A stretch of 64,000 nucleotides of DNA from Akkermansiaceae bacterium (GTDB lineage Bacteria; Verrucomicrobiota; Verrucomicrobiia; Verrucomicrobiales; Akkermansiaceae). The notes under the pieces are model-generated. The model worked only from the letters and a program-made list of their open reading frames with translations, did no database searches and was not told the DNA's origin. The DNA is taken from positions 1 through 64,000 of the forward strand of contig JABDRB010000014.1 of the NCBI GenBank assembly GCA_013041925.1, read 5' to 3'. Below are positions 25,885 through 35,683 of the stretch, piece by piece (the first letter of the stretch is position 1; each line of letters opens with the position of its first letter). The position numbers and the translations under genes were made by a program.

Positions 25885-27813
25885 ATGCGTCAGATCATCT
25901 CCAACGCCCTCTCTCCCTGCCTAGCCGTCTTGCTGACGATGTGCACGACCACCAGCACGCTCACGGCTCAGACAGCTGGTCCTCCCTCCACTCCAGGGAA
26001 AAACCTCTCTCCAGACGCAGGAAAAACTCTCGCACCCATCCCGGTGCAAAGTGCTGGTCGAATCAAGCCCTTCGATTCATTTGCCCGCTTCACTCTGCTG
26101 TCCTGCTATCATCAATCAAAAATAAGCGACATCTCGGCAAGCCAGTGGATGGCCCAACTCCTTCTTGATCGGGAAACTGCCTACAACGTCCAATGCTTCC
26201 GCATTAAAAACGAGGATCTCATCGACGACCTCGGACTAAAAAAAAGCCCTGACGGAAAACACATCTACAGTTTTAACGAAATACGCACGACCATCGACGC
26301 CCAGCGACCACGTGCCGGACTCATTCAGAAGCGTGACAAGAAACACCGCACCCTCGTCGAGTCCCAGCTACTCAAACTCTACAATGCCGTTTACAATTAC
26401 TTTTCCATCAGCCGATCATTCAGCTGCCTGACGCCGGATCTGCTCATCGAAAATGAACAACTCGCCAAGGAACTAAACCTTCCTCTGGGTAAACCGTTCA
26501 GCTTCCACCAAATCTACCAACGGTGGGACAAGTTCAGAGGTTCCGTTGAGAAACTCAAAACCACCTTTGATCGTAACAACCCCTACGACCTCGCCATTTT
26601 CAGCCTTGTTAGCCAAGTCAAGGACCTTCAGCAGCTCGACTCATCCGTCGCCAATTTCACCATCATTCCGCCGGATGAGGACCCCATCCATGAAAAATGG
26701 CTCACCCCGTGGCAAGCACTTGATTTCCAGCATACGCCGAGCCCTCAACAGCTTGAACTCATCACCGAGCTTGAAGCCACCATCGGAGCCCTATGCTACA
26801 GCCACGAAGACAACGCAACCACGCACCGTGACACCTACCTAGCCAACTCACACGACGTCACTACCCAGCTCGCGAAACGCGAGCTATTCTACAACAAGTT
26901 CGACGCCTTCACCAAAAGCATCACCTTCTACATCCTCGGATTTTTACTCCTTAGCCTCAGCTGGCTTTTTGCCGGTAAAACCCTCCGCTGGGTGAGCTGG
27001 GGATCGGTATTCACTGGCTTCCTCATCCATGCCACCGGCATCCTGATCCGCATGCTAATCCGTGGGCGCCCAGCACCTGTCACCACAATCTACGAATCCA
27101 TCATCTTTGTCGGATTCATCTGCGTCCTGCTAGGACTCATCATTGAGTTTCGTAGACGCGATGGACTCGGACTCCTCATCTCCACCGTTCCAGGCATCAT
27201 CCTCCATTTTGTTGGTTTCAAATACGCGATGGAAGGTGACACCATGGGCCGCCTCGTTGCCGTGCTCGATTCAAATTTCTGGCTCGCGACCCACGTCGTC
27301 AGTATTTCCATTGGTTACGGTGCTGCGGCCGTTGCAGGCCTCACCGCCAATGCCTACCTCTTTGTTCGTCTATTTAAGCCGGGTAACAAACCGCTCATTC
27401 AAAGCATCTCCAAGAACTTCATTGGAGTCACCCTGGTCGCCCTCCTCTTCTGCATCATCGGCACCATCCTAGGCGGGATCTGGGGGGACCAGTCATGGGG
27501 GCGTTTCTGGGGATGGGACCCCAAGGAAAACGGAGCTCTACTTCTCTGCCTCTGGCTTCTCGTTATCCTGCACGGCAAGTGGGGCAAACAACTCAAGGAG
27601 CTCGGTATCGCTACCATGCTCAGCCTCGTTAACATTGTCGTCCTGCTCGCATGGTTTGGCGTCAACCTCCTCAGCGTTGGTCTCCACTCCTACGGCTTCA
27701 CCGAAGGCGCCGCCCGTAACCTCACCATCGCCTGCATCTCGATCTTCCTCCTCGCCGTCACCCCGTCCGCGATCATCTTTTGCCGCGATTCCTCTCGAGC
27801 CAAAACCTCATAA
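25885..27813 (+). CDS. ccsA: CcsA/ResC-type cytochrome c assembly protein with long N-terminal domain
   Basis: 642 residues. The C-terminal 300 residues form the CcsA/CcmC membrane domain: about eight hydrophobic segments, the tryptophan-rich haem-binding motif WGRFWGWDPKENGALLLCL at about residue 538, and conserved His residues in flanking loops (ATHVVSISIGYGAA, GLHSYGFTEG). The N-terminal half is unusual for plain CcsA. After a signal-like start (MRQIISNALSPCLAVLLTMC) come some 300 residues of a soluble, probably periplasmic domain rich in charged residues and Gln, beginning with an SAGRIKPFDSFARFTLL segment. Fusions of this sort are known from Bacteroidota and the PVC group. It works with ResB, encoded just upstream. 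Confidence 0.9.
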   Translation: MRQIISNALSPCLAVLLTMCTTTSTLTAQTAGPPSTPGKNLSPDAGKTLAPIPVQSAGRIKPFDSFARFTLLSCYHQSKISDISASQWMAQLLLDRETAYNVQCFRIKNEDLIDDLGLKKSPDGKHIYSFNEIRTTIDAQRPRAGLIQKRDKKHRTLVESQLLKLYNAVYNYFSISRSFSCLTPDLLIENEQLAKELNLPLGKPFSFHQIYQRWDKFRGSVEKLKTTFDRNNPYDLAIFSLVSQVKDLQQLDSSVANFTIIPPDEDPIHEKWLTPWQALDFQHTPSPQQLELITELEATIGALCYSHEDNATTHRDTYLANSHDVTTQLAKRELFYNKFDAFTKSITFYILGFLLLSLSWLFAGKTLRWVSWGSVFTGFLIHATGILIRMLIRGRPAPVTTIYESIIFVGFICVLLGLIIEFRRRDGLGLLISTVPGIILHFVGFKYAMEGDTMGRLVAVLDSNFWLATHVVSISIGYGAAAVAGLTANAYLFVRLFKPGNKPLIQSISKNFIGVTLVALLFCIIGTILGGIWGDQSWGRFWGWDPKENGALLLCLWLLVILHGKWGKQLKELGIATMLSLVNIVVLLAWFGVNLLSVGLHSYGFTEGAARNLTIACISIFLLAVTPSAIIFCRDSSRAKTS

Positions 27814-27831
27814 AAGAAGCATCCAACAACA

Positions 27832-27851
27832 CGCCACCCGAGTGAGTGGCG
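27832..27851 (+). terminator. hairpin between the CcsA gene and hemE
   Basis: CGCCAC and GTGGCG pair around an eight-base loop, 18 bases after the CcsA stop. No T-run follows, so it may be a processing or weak termination site before hemE. Confidence 0.3.
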
Positions 27852-27901
27852 ACTCATCCCTCCATTCGATTTTCCCTATTCCTTCGATTCCCTATTTCGC
27901 C

Positions 27902-28933
27902 ATGACTTCCCGTGAACGTTTCCTTGCCTCCGTCCGCCGCCAACCCACCGACCGCACCCCCGTCTGGGTCATGCGCCAAGCCGGCCGATACCTCCCTGAA
28001 TACCGTGCCCTCAAGGAGAAATACAGTTTCACTGAGATGGTTAAGTCGCCCGAGCTCGCCACCGAGGTCACCCTGCAGCCACTCCAACGCTTCCCGCTCG
28101 ACGCTGCCATCATTTTCTCCGATATCCTCATCATCCCTGAAGCCCTCGGCCAACCCTACCACTTCAAAGACGGTGGCGGTATCGCCATGGACTACCTGCT
28201 CGATTCCATGGAAAAAATCGACGCCCTCGACCCGTCACGCATCGAGGAAAAACTCGCTTACCTCCCCGCCGCTCTCCGCATGACACGCAACGAGATCGGC
28301 CCCGATAAAGCGCTGCTCGGGTTCGGTGGATCTCCGTGGACGCTCGCCGCCTACATGACCGAAGGCGGGTCTCTCAAAAACCTCGCCGCACTCAAGTCTC
28401 TCTACTACTCCGAGCCCGCGACCTTCGAGAAGCTCATGGAAAAAATCACCACCTCCGTGATCGACCTTTTTCAAATGAAAATCGACGCTGGGGTCGACGC
28501 TCTCCAGATCTTCGATTCCGCAGGCGCGTTCTGTCCATCCGCCCACTACCACGACATGTCACTGAAGTGGATCAAACGCATCATCGACTCCTTACCCTCC
28601 GATTTCCCCGTCATCATCTTTGCCAAAGGGATGGCCCACCAACGCGACGCTCTCGTCAACACCGGTGCCAGTGTGCTCAGTATCGACTGGACCGTCGACC
28701 TCCCCAGTTACTACGACGCACTCCCAGATCACGTCGCCGTCCAAGGGAATCTCGACCCCCTTATCCTCTCCTCCAGCGCCGATGTTGTCCGCACCGAGAC
28801 CACCCGCCTGCTCAAGGCCATGCAAGGCCGCCATGGCCACATCCTCAACCTCGGTCACGGCATCCTCCCGTCCGCCCAACCGGAAAACATGCAGGTCCTC
28901 TGTGATACCATCGCTGAGCAGGCATCCCGCTAA
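27902..28933 (+). CDS. hemE: uroporphyrinogen decarboxylase
   Basis: 343-residue HemE that decarboxylates uroporphyrinogen III to coproporphyrinogen III in the cytoplasm. ATG 27902 gives the family start MTSRERFLASVRRQPTDRTP; an open frame upstream (to 27635) is the shadow of the CcsA gene. The signature PVWVMRQAGRYLPEYRALKE is at residues 20-39, with the substrate-binding Arg residues. The catalytic Asp lies in AIIFSDILIIPEALGQPY, and FGGSPWTLAAYMTEG, QIFDSAGAFCP and LNLGHGILPSAQPENM follow in the normal order. Length is typical (340-350). It is followed by hemN after 49 bases on the same strand, making a small haem biosynthesis unit linked to the cytochrome c genes upstream. Confidence 0.97.
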   Translation: MTSRERFLASVRRQPTDRTPVWVMRQAGRYLPEYRALKEKYSFTEMVKSPELATEVTLQPLQRFPLDAAIIFSDILIIPEALGQPYHFKDGGGIAMDYLLDSMEKIDALDPSRIEEKLAYLPAALRMTRNEIGPDKALLGFGGSPWTLAAYMTEGGSLKNLAALKSLYYSEPATFEKLMEKITTSVIDLFQMKIDAGVDALQIFDSAGAFCPSAHYHDMSLKWIKRIIDSLPSDFPVIIFAKGMAHQRDALVNTGASVLSIDWTVDLPSYYDALPDHVAVQGNLDPLILSSSADVVRTETTRLLKAMQGRHGHILNLGHGILPSAQPENMQVLCDTIAEQASR

Positions 28934-28982
28934 GGTTTCCCACCCTTAGCATCGACCACGGAAGCCACACCCCTCCAACACC

Positions 28983-30338
28983 ATGCTCATCCCCGACCTC
29001 AACCTCATCCGGAAGTATAACCAACCAGGACCACGTTATACCTCCTACCCCACTGCGCCCCACTTCAGCGCAGATACCGATCAAGCTGCACTGGCCGCCC
29101 AAACAGAGACCGAGGACAGCGACCTCTCACTCTACTTCCACATCCCGTTCTGCCGCTCCCTCTGCTGGTTTTGCGGCTGCACCAAAATCATCACGACCCA
29201 GCAAGACAAGGCTGACCATTACCTCGATCTCATGGAAAAGGAGATCGAGCTCTTTCTGCCTCGCATCAAACCAGGCCGCAAAGTCCAACAACTCCACTTC
29301 GGCGGAGGCACCCCCAACTACCTCACCCCCGCACAAATCGACCGGTTCTCAACATTCATCCACAACCACTTCGAGTTCCACCCCGATGCCGAACTCTCAA
29401 CCGAGCTCGACCCACGCACACTCACCCAGGACCACATCACCTCCTTCCGCAACATGGGTATCAATCGTGCATCCATGGGCGTGCAAGATATCAACATCGA
29501 CGTCCAGGAGGCCGTTCACCGTATCCAATCCGATGAATGTAACCGCAACGCCCTGCAATGGCTGCGCGATGCCGGTATCCCATCCTGCAACCTCGACCTG
29601 ATCTACGGACTCCCAAAACAAACACCGGAATCCTTTGAACAAACCCTCCACCACATCCTCGATTACGCCCCGGATCGGCTCGCCGTTTTTTCCTACGCCC
29701 ACGTGCCATGGATTATGCCTGCCCAAAAAATCCTCGAAGAAAAAAACCTCCCCACACCGGAGGCCAAATTGAAGATGTTGGAAAAAATCATCACCATCCT
29801 CACCGATAACGGATACCACTACGTCGGCATGGACCACTTCGCCCGCCACGACGATAAACTCGCCATCGCCCAGAAAAATAAATCCTTACAGCGTAATTTC
29901 CAAGGGTATTCAACCCATGGTGGCGTCGAAATCTGCGCCTTCGGCATGTCATCTATTTCTCAGACGAGCAGATCCTACCGCCAAAACTTCAAAGACATTA
30001 CCGACTACGGCCAAGCCGTCACTGCAGGTAATTACCCGATCGACCGCGGTATCCTCCTGACCGACGAAGACGTGCTGCGCCGTGACTTGATCATGGCCAT
30101 TATGTGTCAGCTCGAGCTCGACTACACCGCCAAGTCCGCCCAGCACGGCATCGATATCAAGTCGCACTTCGCCGACTCCATTACCTCCCTCAAACCGATG
30201 GAGGACGACGGCCTCCTGGAACTCAACGATGACGCACTTCAAGTCACCGACCAAGGCCGTCTCTTCATCCGCAACATCGCCATGGCCTTTGACCAATACC
30301 TCACCTCAGGTAAAGCCAAGTTCTCAAAAACGATCTGA
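28983..30338 (+). CDS. hemN: oxygen-independent coproporphyrinogen III oxidase (dehydrogenase)
   Basis: 451-residue radical SAM enzyme that converts coproporphyrinogen III to protoporphyrinogen IX without oxygen. The motif HIPFCRSLCWFCGCTKII shows the full C-x3-C-x2-C-x-C of genuine HemN, unlike HemW at 20618. The N-terminal trip-wire region is present (IRKYNQPGPRYTSYPTAPHF), as are QLHFGGGTPNYLT, STELDPRTLT and RASMGVQDINIDVQEAVHR. The C-terminal HemN domain has GYSTHGGVEICAFGMSSIS and ends with IAMAFDQYL, also diagnostic. Length matches E. coli HemN (457). With hemE next to it, and a PFOR in the window, the organism can make haem under low oxygen. Converges with the CAP-domain gene. Confidence 0.97.
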   Translation: MLIPDLNLIRKYNQPGPRYTSYPTAPHFSADTDQAALAAQTETEDSDLSLYFHIPFCRSLCWFCGCTKIITTQQDKADHYLDLMEKEIELFLPRIKPGRKVQQLHFGGGTPNYLTPAQIDRFSTFIHNHFEFHPDAELSTELDPRTLTQDHITSFRNMGINRASMGVQDINIDVQEAVHRIQSDECNRNALQWLRDAGIPSCNLDLIYGLPKQTPESFEQTLHHILDYAPDRLAVFSYAHVPWIMPAQKILEEKNLPTPEAKLKMLEKIITILTDNGYHYVGMDHFARHDDKLAIAQKNKSLQRNFQGYSTHGGVEICAFGMSSISQTSRSYRQNFKDITDYGQAVTAGNYPIDRGILLTDEDVLRRDLIMAIMCQLELDYTAKSAQHGIDIKSHFADSITSLKPMEDDGLLELNDDALQVTDQGRLFIRNIAMAFDQYLTSGKAKFSKTI

Positions 30339-30385
30339 TGATCCCTCCTGAGGCTGATCTTGAAAAAAAGTGGCATGAGCGCCGA

Positions 30386-33300
30386 CTAATCTGCCTTCGG
30401 AACAAACACCAAGCTACGTGGCTGGCCATCTTTGCTGTAGAGTAAGCCGGCACCCAGATCTTGTTTCTGGAAGATCACACCCGCCATCTTGGCTTTGTCA
30501 CTTCCGTTAACAAAAGACCCCTTGATCTGACCATTCTTGGTGCTCACCTTAACTTTGATTTTCTCCAGTCCTGCGTATTTTATTTTGTTTGTTGATCCCC
30601 ACTCCAGATCGAAGACTTCGGACTCTTCTATTTGCATCTCAACATTCGGAGTCGCATCTGACGCTCCAGCGAGCAATCGGCCGCCTGTATTCAGGTAGCG
30701 TGACCCTATCAGGCTTCTCTGAAGGCTGAACTCTCCTGGTTTGCTCCAGTGCACCTCGCTGTCACAGTCACTTATTCCAGCCACGTTACGGAAACGCACC
30801 AAACCACCAAGCGAGCCCGTCTTGCGATATAAGGCAGCGTAAAGGGGCATCTCCCCATCGGAAGTGACTAGGCACTTCGCCGTCCATTTGCTCCCGTCTC
30901 CTAGGAGACCCTTAACTTTAACGGTTCCTTTCGAACTAACCGCCATCAGGGCATAGCCGTGCCCTTGTGGAGCGGATGGTTCGTCGGCCTCACCAAGGAC
31001 AAGGATCGTATAGGCACCCGTGTAGGGGGTATTTATACCGGATTTGACCGCTACCACATTGGCGGTCTCACTGCCCACAATGACGGTGCCTTCCACCTTG
31101 TAACTTCCCGCGGAGGTTGTCACCAATTGAAGATCAACGCTTGCAGGACTACCACTCTTAGGCGTGATCACCCCAGAGTATTGTCCATTCTCGTCAAACA
31201 TTCCTTTAAGCGAGTAGCTAACGTTGCCGTAAGTCATCTTGGCTGAGAGCTTTCCTGATTTCGACACCTTGATGCTCTTGAAGAACCCCAAGGACTCACC
31301 TCCGTCTGATGATGCAAGATACCCCGAATAGCTACTCGTCCCCGTTGTAATCACGGTTGAAGCGGTCGAATCAGGAGGTGTTGCCAGATCTGTCGGGCGG
31401 GTGATCTCAGCAAAATCGACCTCTTCTTGGTAATCGATCGTATCACTCTTCACTGACGATTCACCATCCGTGTTCTTGAGCTTGAAATACACGGTCTTGA
31501 CGCCTGAACCTGACGACAACTCGAAAGAGGGGCTGCTTGCGTAGACCTGCCAGTCAGCTCCCGAGAAATTGGCGTCTTCACTGGACATGAAGTGAGTGGG
31601 TGCCCCACCACTGCTGCTGTGATCCAGCGTTACTGTCTGAGTCGCCGTCGTGCTCTCGTCGCTATTGATCATCAGGGCGTCGAGCACACTGATATCACTA
31701 TCCCCATCACCATCGGTAACATCGATATCGTAGATTGGACCGTAGGCGAGAGAGGAACCCATCAAATTGGCACGAACACTGAGGCAGTAGGTTCCTGTTG
31801 CAGCAGGAACGAAAGAAAAGGTATCGCTGCCAACCACCGTTTCCTCCGAGACGTTTACCACTTCTTCGATATCGGAGAATGTGATGTTGTCGATATACCA
31901 GCCTGCGGTAGTGGTATTCGGATTGATTGTTGTATAAACCGAGCTGTATTCCGAATCGAGAAGAAATCGGATTCTGACTGTTTTTCCCGCACTTGCAGAG
32001 AGGTCTACGATGCAGTTTTTGAAGGTGCTTTCGCCGGATGAGTTCGAGCCAGTTTCATTGAAGTTTGTGTCGATCCATGTGGTGCCATCATCTTCAGATA
32101 TTTGTAGTTTGGTGCGTTGGGTGTCTGTCAGCCATGAAGCGCGTGATTTGAAGTCGAGTTGAGCTGAGTTTCCCAAGTTGAATGTCCTAGTGAGTGTCAG
32201 AATTTGGTTGGAGTATTGATTATCGAATAACCTGAAGGCATTCCCCGAAACGCGGGTGCCACTTTGAACCGGTGAGTAACTACCCGTTGTGCTGGTGACG
32301 TAGCCTTCAGTGCCCTGGTCGGCATCTTCCGTTGTTGGGCTGGATATGACCTCCCCCCATCGCCATGTGTATCCTATCGCGCCGGCCACCGACGCCGCCG
32401 TGTAACTGTCTGTATCCCCTTGAGTCATTTGACTTGGGCCCGATATGCTCGGGGCGGTGTAGGTGAGGATCAGGTCCTGCTTGAGATTGTCTAAATCACT
32501 AATCGCTACATCATAAGTGACTGGGCTCGCAGAAAAACTCGGTGTGAATGAGACATCATAATCGCCATTACCTGGCACTGGGATCGCGTAACCGCCAGAT
32601 GTGCTGGTCACCGCAAATGCGTTGGATCCAGATGCATTGACGGTGACGCCACCAACGCCTTCGCCAATATCGTAGAAGTTGTTACCGTTGAGGTCATAGT
32701 AGGCTACCCCCGTGATAAATGGGGTGGCATTGGACTGGCTACCGAAATTCTGTGTGCAGATCTCAGGGCCTATGGCGACCGTGTTGCCTGATGGAATCGT
32801 TGTCTCCGTTGAGGTTAAATTAGCCACCCCGATCTCACGGAAAGATTCATTGTGGATGTTATCACGGTGTCCTCTGGGGTCCTGCATCCCTCCTGTTGCG
32901 GCGTTACCGCCCCAGTCGACTTGATACGAAGCATAACCGAACAAGACGTCGTAGGATGCGGTGTAGGTATTCTCCCCCCATGCGCTCCAATCATAACCTT
33001 GCGCGGCAATACGCTCATTGCCATACCCTCCATCAGGGGCATTATTGGTGCGGTGCCCTTGAAAATCGAGATCAATTTGGTTTTGGGTGTGTAAACGTGC
33101 GGACGCTGCCAATTGGCTGTTAATAGCCAGCGGCGGCTGCACATTGATCGCGGCAAACTCGTTTTGCATAAGGGTGAGATCGACGCCGAACTGACTGTAA
33201 GCCGCTTGAATGTATGGATAAAGGGAGTTATTGAGCGCCTTTAAAAGGATCCCTTCTGCGGTGGGATTGGCTCGTGCTCGGTTAATGAATTCGACATAGA

Positions 33301-33427
33301 GCTGCTCCTTAGCGGTGGGCTCTCCAATCGAATACTGTGCAGGATTACCTGGATCGCCTGATACGACAGGGGCCGCCATCAATGACAAGAAGTAGAGGGG
33401 CAGTGATTTTTTGAGGTGCGCATTCAT
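30386..33427 (-). CDS. large secreted CAP-domain (SCP/PR-1-like) multidomain protein
   Basis: 1013 residues with a Sec signal peptide (to about residue 24). Residues 40-230 are a CAP domain: EFINRARANPTAEGIL, SARLHTQNQIDLDFQGHRTN, SAWGENTYTASYDV and DPRGHRDNIHNESFREIGVA hold its conserved His, Glu and second His. Next is an SdrD B-like/carboxypeptidase-regulatory fold (GVAYYDLNGNNFYDIGEGVG). Two beta-rich regions follow: one resembles a jelly-roll ligand-binding module (about 330-560), and the C-terminal 300 residues carry a Gly/Ser/Lys-rich repeat (SYSGYLASSDGGESLGFFKS, SYSLKGMFDENGQYSG) of the kind common at the ends of secreted verrucomicrobial proteins. The function is unknown; CAP proteins act in secreted or surface roles. 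No export anchor is evident at the C-terminus. Confidence 0.85.
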   Translation of the reverse strand: MNAHLKKSLPLYFLSLMAAPVVSGDPGNPAQYSIGEPTAKEQLYVEFINRARANPTAEGILLKALNNSLYPYIQAAYSQFGVDLTLMQNEFAAINVQPPLAINSQLAASARLHTQNQIDLDFQGHRTNNAPDGGYGNERIAAQGYDWSAWGENTYTASYDVLFGYASYQVDWGGNAATGGMQDPRGHRDNIHNESFREIGVANLTSTETTIPSGNTVAIGPEICTQNFGSQSNATPFITGVAYYDLNGNNFYDIGEGVGGVTVNASGSNAFAVTSTSGGYAIPVPGNGDYDVSFTPSFSASPVTYDVAISDLDNLKQDLILTYTAPSISGPSQMTQGDTDSYTAASVAGAIGYTWRWGEVISSPTTEDADQGTEGYVTSTTGSYSPVQSGTRVSGNAFRLFDNQYSNQILTLTRTFNLGNSAQLDFKSRASWLTDTQRTKLQISEDDGTTWIDTNFNETGSNSSGESTFKNCIVDLSASAGKTVRIRFLLDSEYSSVYTTINPNTTTAGWYIDNITFSDIEEVVNVSEETVVGSDTFSFVPAATGTYCLSVRANLMGSSLAYGPIYDIDVTDGDGDSDISVLDALMINSDESTTATQTVTLDHSSSGGAPTHFMSSEDANFSGADWQVYASSPSFELSSGSGVKTVYFKLKNTDGESSVKSDTIDYQEEVDFAEITRPTDLATPPDSTASTVITTGTSSYSGYLASSDGGESLGFFKSIKVSKSGKLSAKMTYGNVSYSLKGMFDENGQYSGVITPKSGSPASVDLQLVTTSAGSYKVEGTVIVGSETANVVAVKSGINTPYTGAYTILVLGEADEPSAPQGHGYALMAVSSKGTVKVKGLLGDGSKWTAKCLVTSDGEMPLYAALYRKTGSLGGLVRFRNVAGISDCDSEVHWSKPGEFSLQRSLIGSRYLNTGGRLLAGASDATPNVEMQIEESEVFDLEWGSTNKIKYAGLEKIKVKVSTKNGQIKGSFVNGSDKAKMAGVIFQKQDLGAGLLYSKDGQPRSLVFVPKAD

Positions 33428-34094
33428 AGTCGTGAGGTGGTTGTTTCGAGTGAGATGGTTGAGAATATTGCGTGATCAGGTGAAAAAGGGTTGCTTGCCG
33501 GAATATCAAAGGTTGCTGTCTTCTGTGTGGCTAGCTGACCCTGCGTTGGTTGCCGACGCTCATGAGTCCCGCCCCGTGGATACGGCTTTCGCATCCTTCG
33601 AGGGGTCGTTCAACACAGTGCCTCAATGAGGCAACGTCACTACGCGATTGCGTATCGACGGCAAATCCGGAAGCAGCGGATTCGCTTCCGATGCCAAGGC
33701 TCCATGCTTGAAAAAACGTGGTGCTGGCAGCCATGGAGACAGCCAGAATAGTGTGTTTATAGGGTAATCCCATCAGATATCATGAGTATGTCAGATTCTC
33801 GTCAGGGGGTAGAGGAGGCATCGTTGTGTGTTTCTTTTGTCTATATGGTTAAATAATCGTGAGAGGATGATTTTAAACTTCTCTCGGAGTTCACCCTTCA
33901 TAAATCATTAACGATGATATGTTTACACCGATGATAAGCCGCTGTCAAGTCGGCGTTTGCAAACCGTGAAAAAAATGATTTCCTCCTGTTTACAGGGATT
34001 TATGCTGAAAAAGGCTGAGTCCATCTAGGGTGGATGACTTGACCTGCGTGATCATTGGGCTTTTCAGACCCAGATTGGGCATCACATTCCGTGA
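33428..34094. other. 667-base region between the CAP gene and purH
   Basis: It holds one small reverse-strand frame (33531-33773, listed apart) and two short symmetric elements: TGCCTCAATGAGGCA (33619-33633) and AATCCG/CGGATT (33664-33682). The part from about 33800 to 34094 is AT-rich and shows no gene; it probably contains the promoter of neighbouring minus-strand genes. Nothing else is supported. Confidence 0.5.
33531..33773 (-). CDS. possible small secreted protein or 5' remnant of a lost gene
   Basis: An 80-codon frame on the minus strand starts with a signal-peptide-like stretch (GLPYKHTILAVSMAASTTFF) and continues with IGSESAASGFAVDTQSRSDV, which reads like the beginning of an exported protein. 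It then becomes Cys/Arg-rich and stops. It lies 103 bases upstream of the CAP-domain gene, in the same direction. I do not recognise it. It may be the intact start of a gene whose remainder was lost or frameshifted. Confidence 0.3.
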   Translation of the reverse strand: MGLPYKHTILAVSMAASTTFFQAWSLGIGSESAASGFAVDTQSRSDVASLRHCVERPLEGCESRIHGAGLMSVGNQRRVS

Positions 34095-35639
34095 TCAATG
34101 CCTGAAGTGGCGGTAGCCGGTGAAGATCATGGCGATGCCTGCTTCATCAGCGGCGGCAATGACTTCCTCATCACGGATCGAGCCTCCGGGCTGAATACAA
34201 GCGGTGGCTCCAGCGTCGATGGCGGCTTGCAGACCATCGGCAAAGGGCAGCATGGCATCGGACGCCATGATGCTGCCTTTTAATGAGAGGCCAGCCTCAT
34301 TGGCTTTCCAGACAGCGATACGGGAAGAGTCGACACGACTCATCTGACCCGCACCAATTCCAAGGGTTCGGTCCATTCCAGAGTAGACAATGGCATTAGA
34401 TTTGACGTGTTTGACAACGCGCCATCCGAAACGCATGGCGCGCATTTCGTCTTCTGTAGGTGGACGTTTGGTGACAACTTTTCCTTCGAGATTATCAAGT
34501 CCTAGTGTGGTGTGGTCGCGGCCCATCACCATCAAACCACCAGGTGCGGATCGGATCACGGGGTCTTTTCTTACCGCTTCCCATGCCTCGGGGTTGAGTT
34601 TGATCAGGCGCAGGTTTTTCTTTTTCTGCAAAATGGCGCGTGCTTCAGGTTCAAAATCAGGTGCGATGATCACATCGGTAAAGATCGAGGAAATGATGCG
34701 GGCCAGCGCCTCGGTCACGGAACGATTGATGACGATCACGCCGCCAAAGGGTGCCTGAGTATCGGTTTCATAGGCCAATTGCCAGGCTTTGCGGAGATCC
34801 TCATCGTCCTGCCCAAGGCCACATGGGTTCGTGTGCTTGAGGATACCTACGGTCGGGCGCACGAAGTCGGTGATCAGATCAGAGGCGGCTTCGATATCGA
34901 GGATATTCGTGTAGCTCAATTCCTTGCCTTGAAGCTGGGTGAAAACGTCACTGAAATTTCCGTAGAGTGTGGTTGGTTGATGTGGGTTATCACCGTAGCG
35001 CAGTTCACGGTCGAGTGGTAAACTGAGCGTAAACTGAGAGCGTGTCCCCTCACCGGCTTGGGAAAGGTAATTGGTGATCGCGGTATCGTATGTCGATGTC
35101 CGAAGGAACACCCTGACCGCGAGCGCTTCGCGAAATTTAAAGGAGGTATCGCCACCGTGCTCGTCCATCTCTGCGAGCACACGGTCGTAATCCGTGGGAT
35201 CAGTGACAACGGTGACGCTCTTGTAGTTTTTGGCAGCACTCCGAAGCATGGACGGACCTCCGATATCGATATTTTCGATGGCTTCCTCAAGGGTGACGCC
35301 GTCCTTGACGATGGTTTCCTCGAAGGGGTAAAGATTCACAACAACAAGATCGATGGGCGGGATCTCGTTGTCCTTGGCTTGTTTCAGGTGGAGATCGTCA
35401 TCACGCTTGTGGAGAAGACCGCCGTGAACCTTAGGGTGAAGGGTTTTGACACGCCCTTCGAAAAGCTCGGGCGCACCGGTAAACTCAGAAACATCGATCA
35501 CGGGAAGACCCGCATCGCGGAGAGCCTTGGATGTTCCGCCGGTGGAGAGTAGTTCGACATCGTGCTTAACGAGACCTTTAGCAAAGTCGATTAGACCTGA
35601 TTTGTCAGAAACGGAGAGGAGCGCGCGTTGGATAGCCAT
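34095..35639 (-). CDS. purH: bifunctional AICAR formyltransferase/IMP cyclohydrolase
   Basis: 514-residue PurH, which carries out the last two steps of IMP synthesis. The start at ATG 35639 gives the family N-terminus MAIQRALLSVSDKSGLIDFA; the frame is open further upstream but that part overlaps the preceding metal permease gene and is unrelated. The MGS-like cyclohydrolase domain has LLSTGGTSKALRDAGLPV, FEGRVKTLHPKVHGGLL and IDLVVVNLYPFEET. The formyltransferase domain includes LRYGDNPHQPTTLYG, GILKHTNPCGLGQ with the catalytic Lys-His pair, and the terminal FTGYRHFRH. Length is normal (510-530). It starts 44 bases after the last gene of the metal-uptake operon on the same strand, so readthrough is possible, though no functional link is obvious. 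Confidence 0.97.
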   Translation of the reverse strand: MAIQRALLSVSDKSGLIDFAKGLVKHDVELLSTGGTSKALRDAGLPVIDVSEFTGAPELFEGRVKTLHPKVHGGLLHKRDDDLHLKQAKDNEIPPIDLVVVNLYPFEETIVKDGVTLEEAIENIDIGGPSMLRSAAKNYKSVTVVTDPTDYDRVLAEMDEHGGDTSFKFREALAVRVFLRTSTYDTAITNYLSQAGEGTRSQFTLSLPLDRELRYGDNPHQPTTLYGNFSDVFTQLQGKELSYTNILDIEAASDLITDFVRPTVGILKHTNPCGLGQDDEDLRKAWQLAYETDTQAPFGGVIVINRSVTEALARIISSIFTDVIIAPDFEPEARAILQKKKNLRLIKLNPEAWEAVRKDPVIRSAPGGLMVMGRDHTTLGLDNLEGKVVTKRPPTEDEMRAMRFGWRVVKHVKSNAIVYSGMDRTLGIGAGQMSRVDSSRIAVWKANEAGLSLKGSIMASDAMLPFADGLQAAIDAGATACIQPGGSIRDEEVIAAADEAGIAMIFTGYRHFRH

Positions 35640-35683
35640 AGTAGATAACCCGTAGATGGGCAGCCCCCAACTACCTCCAGCTG

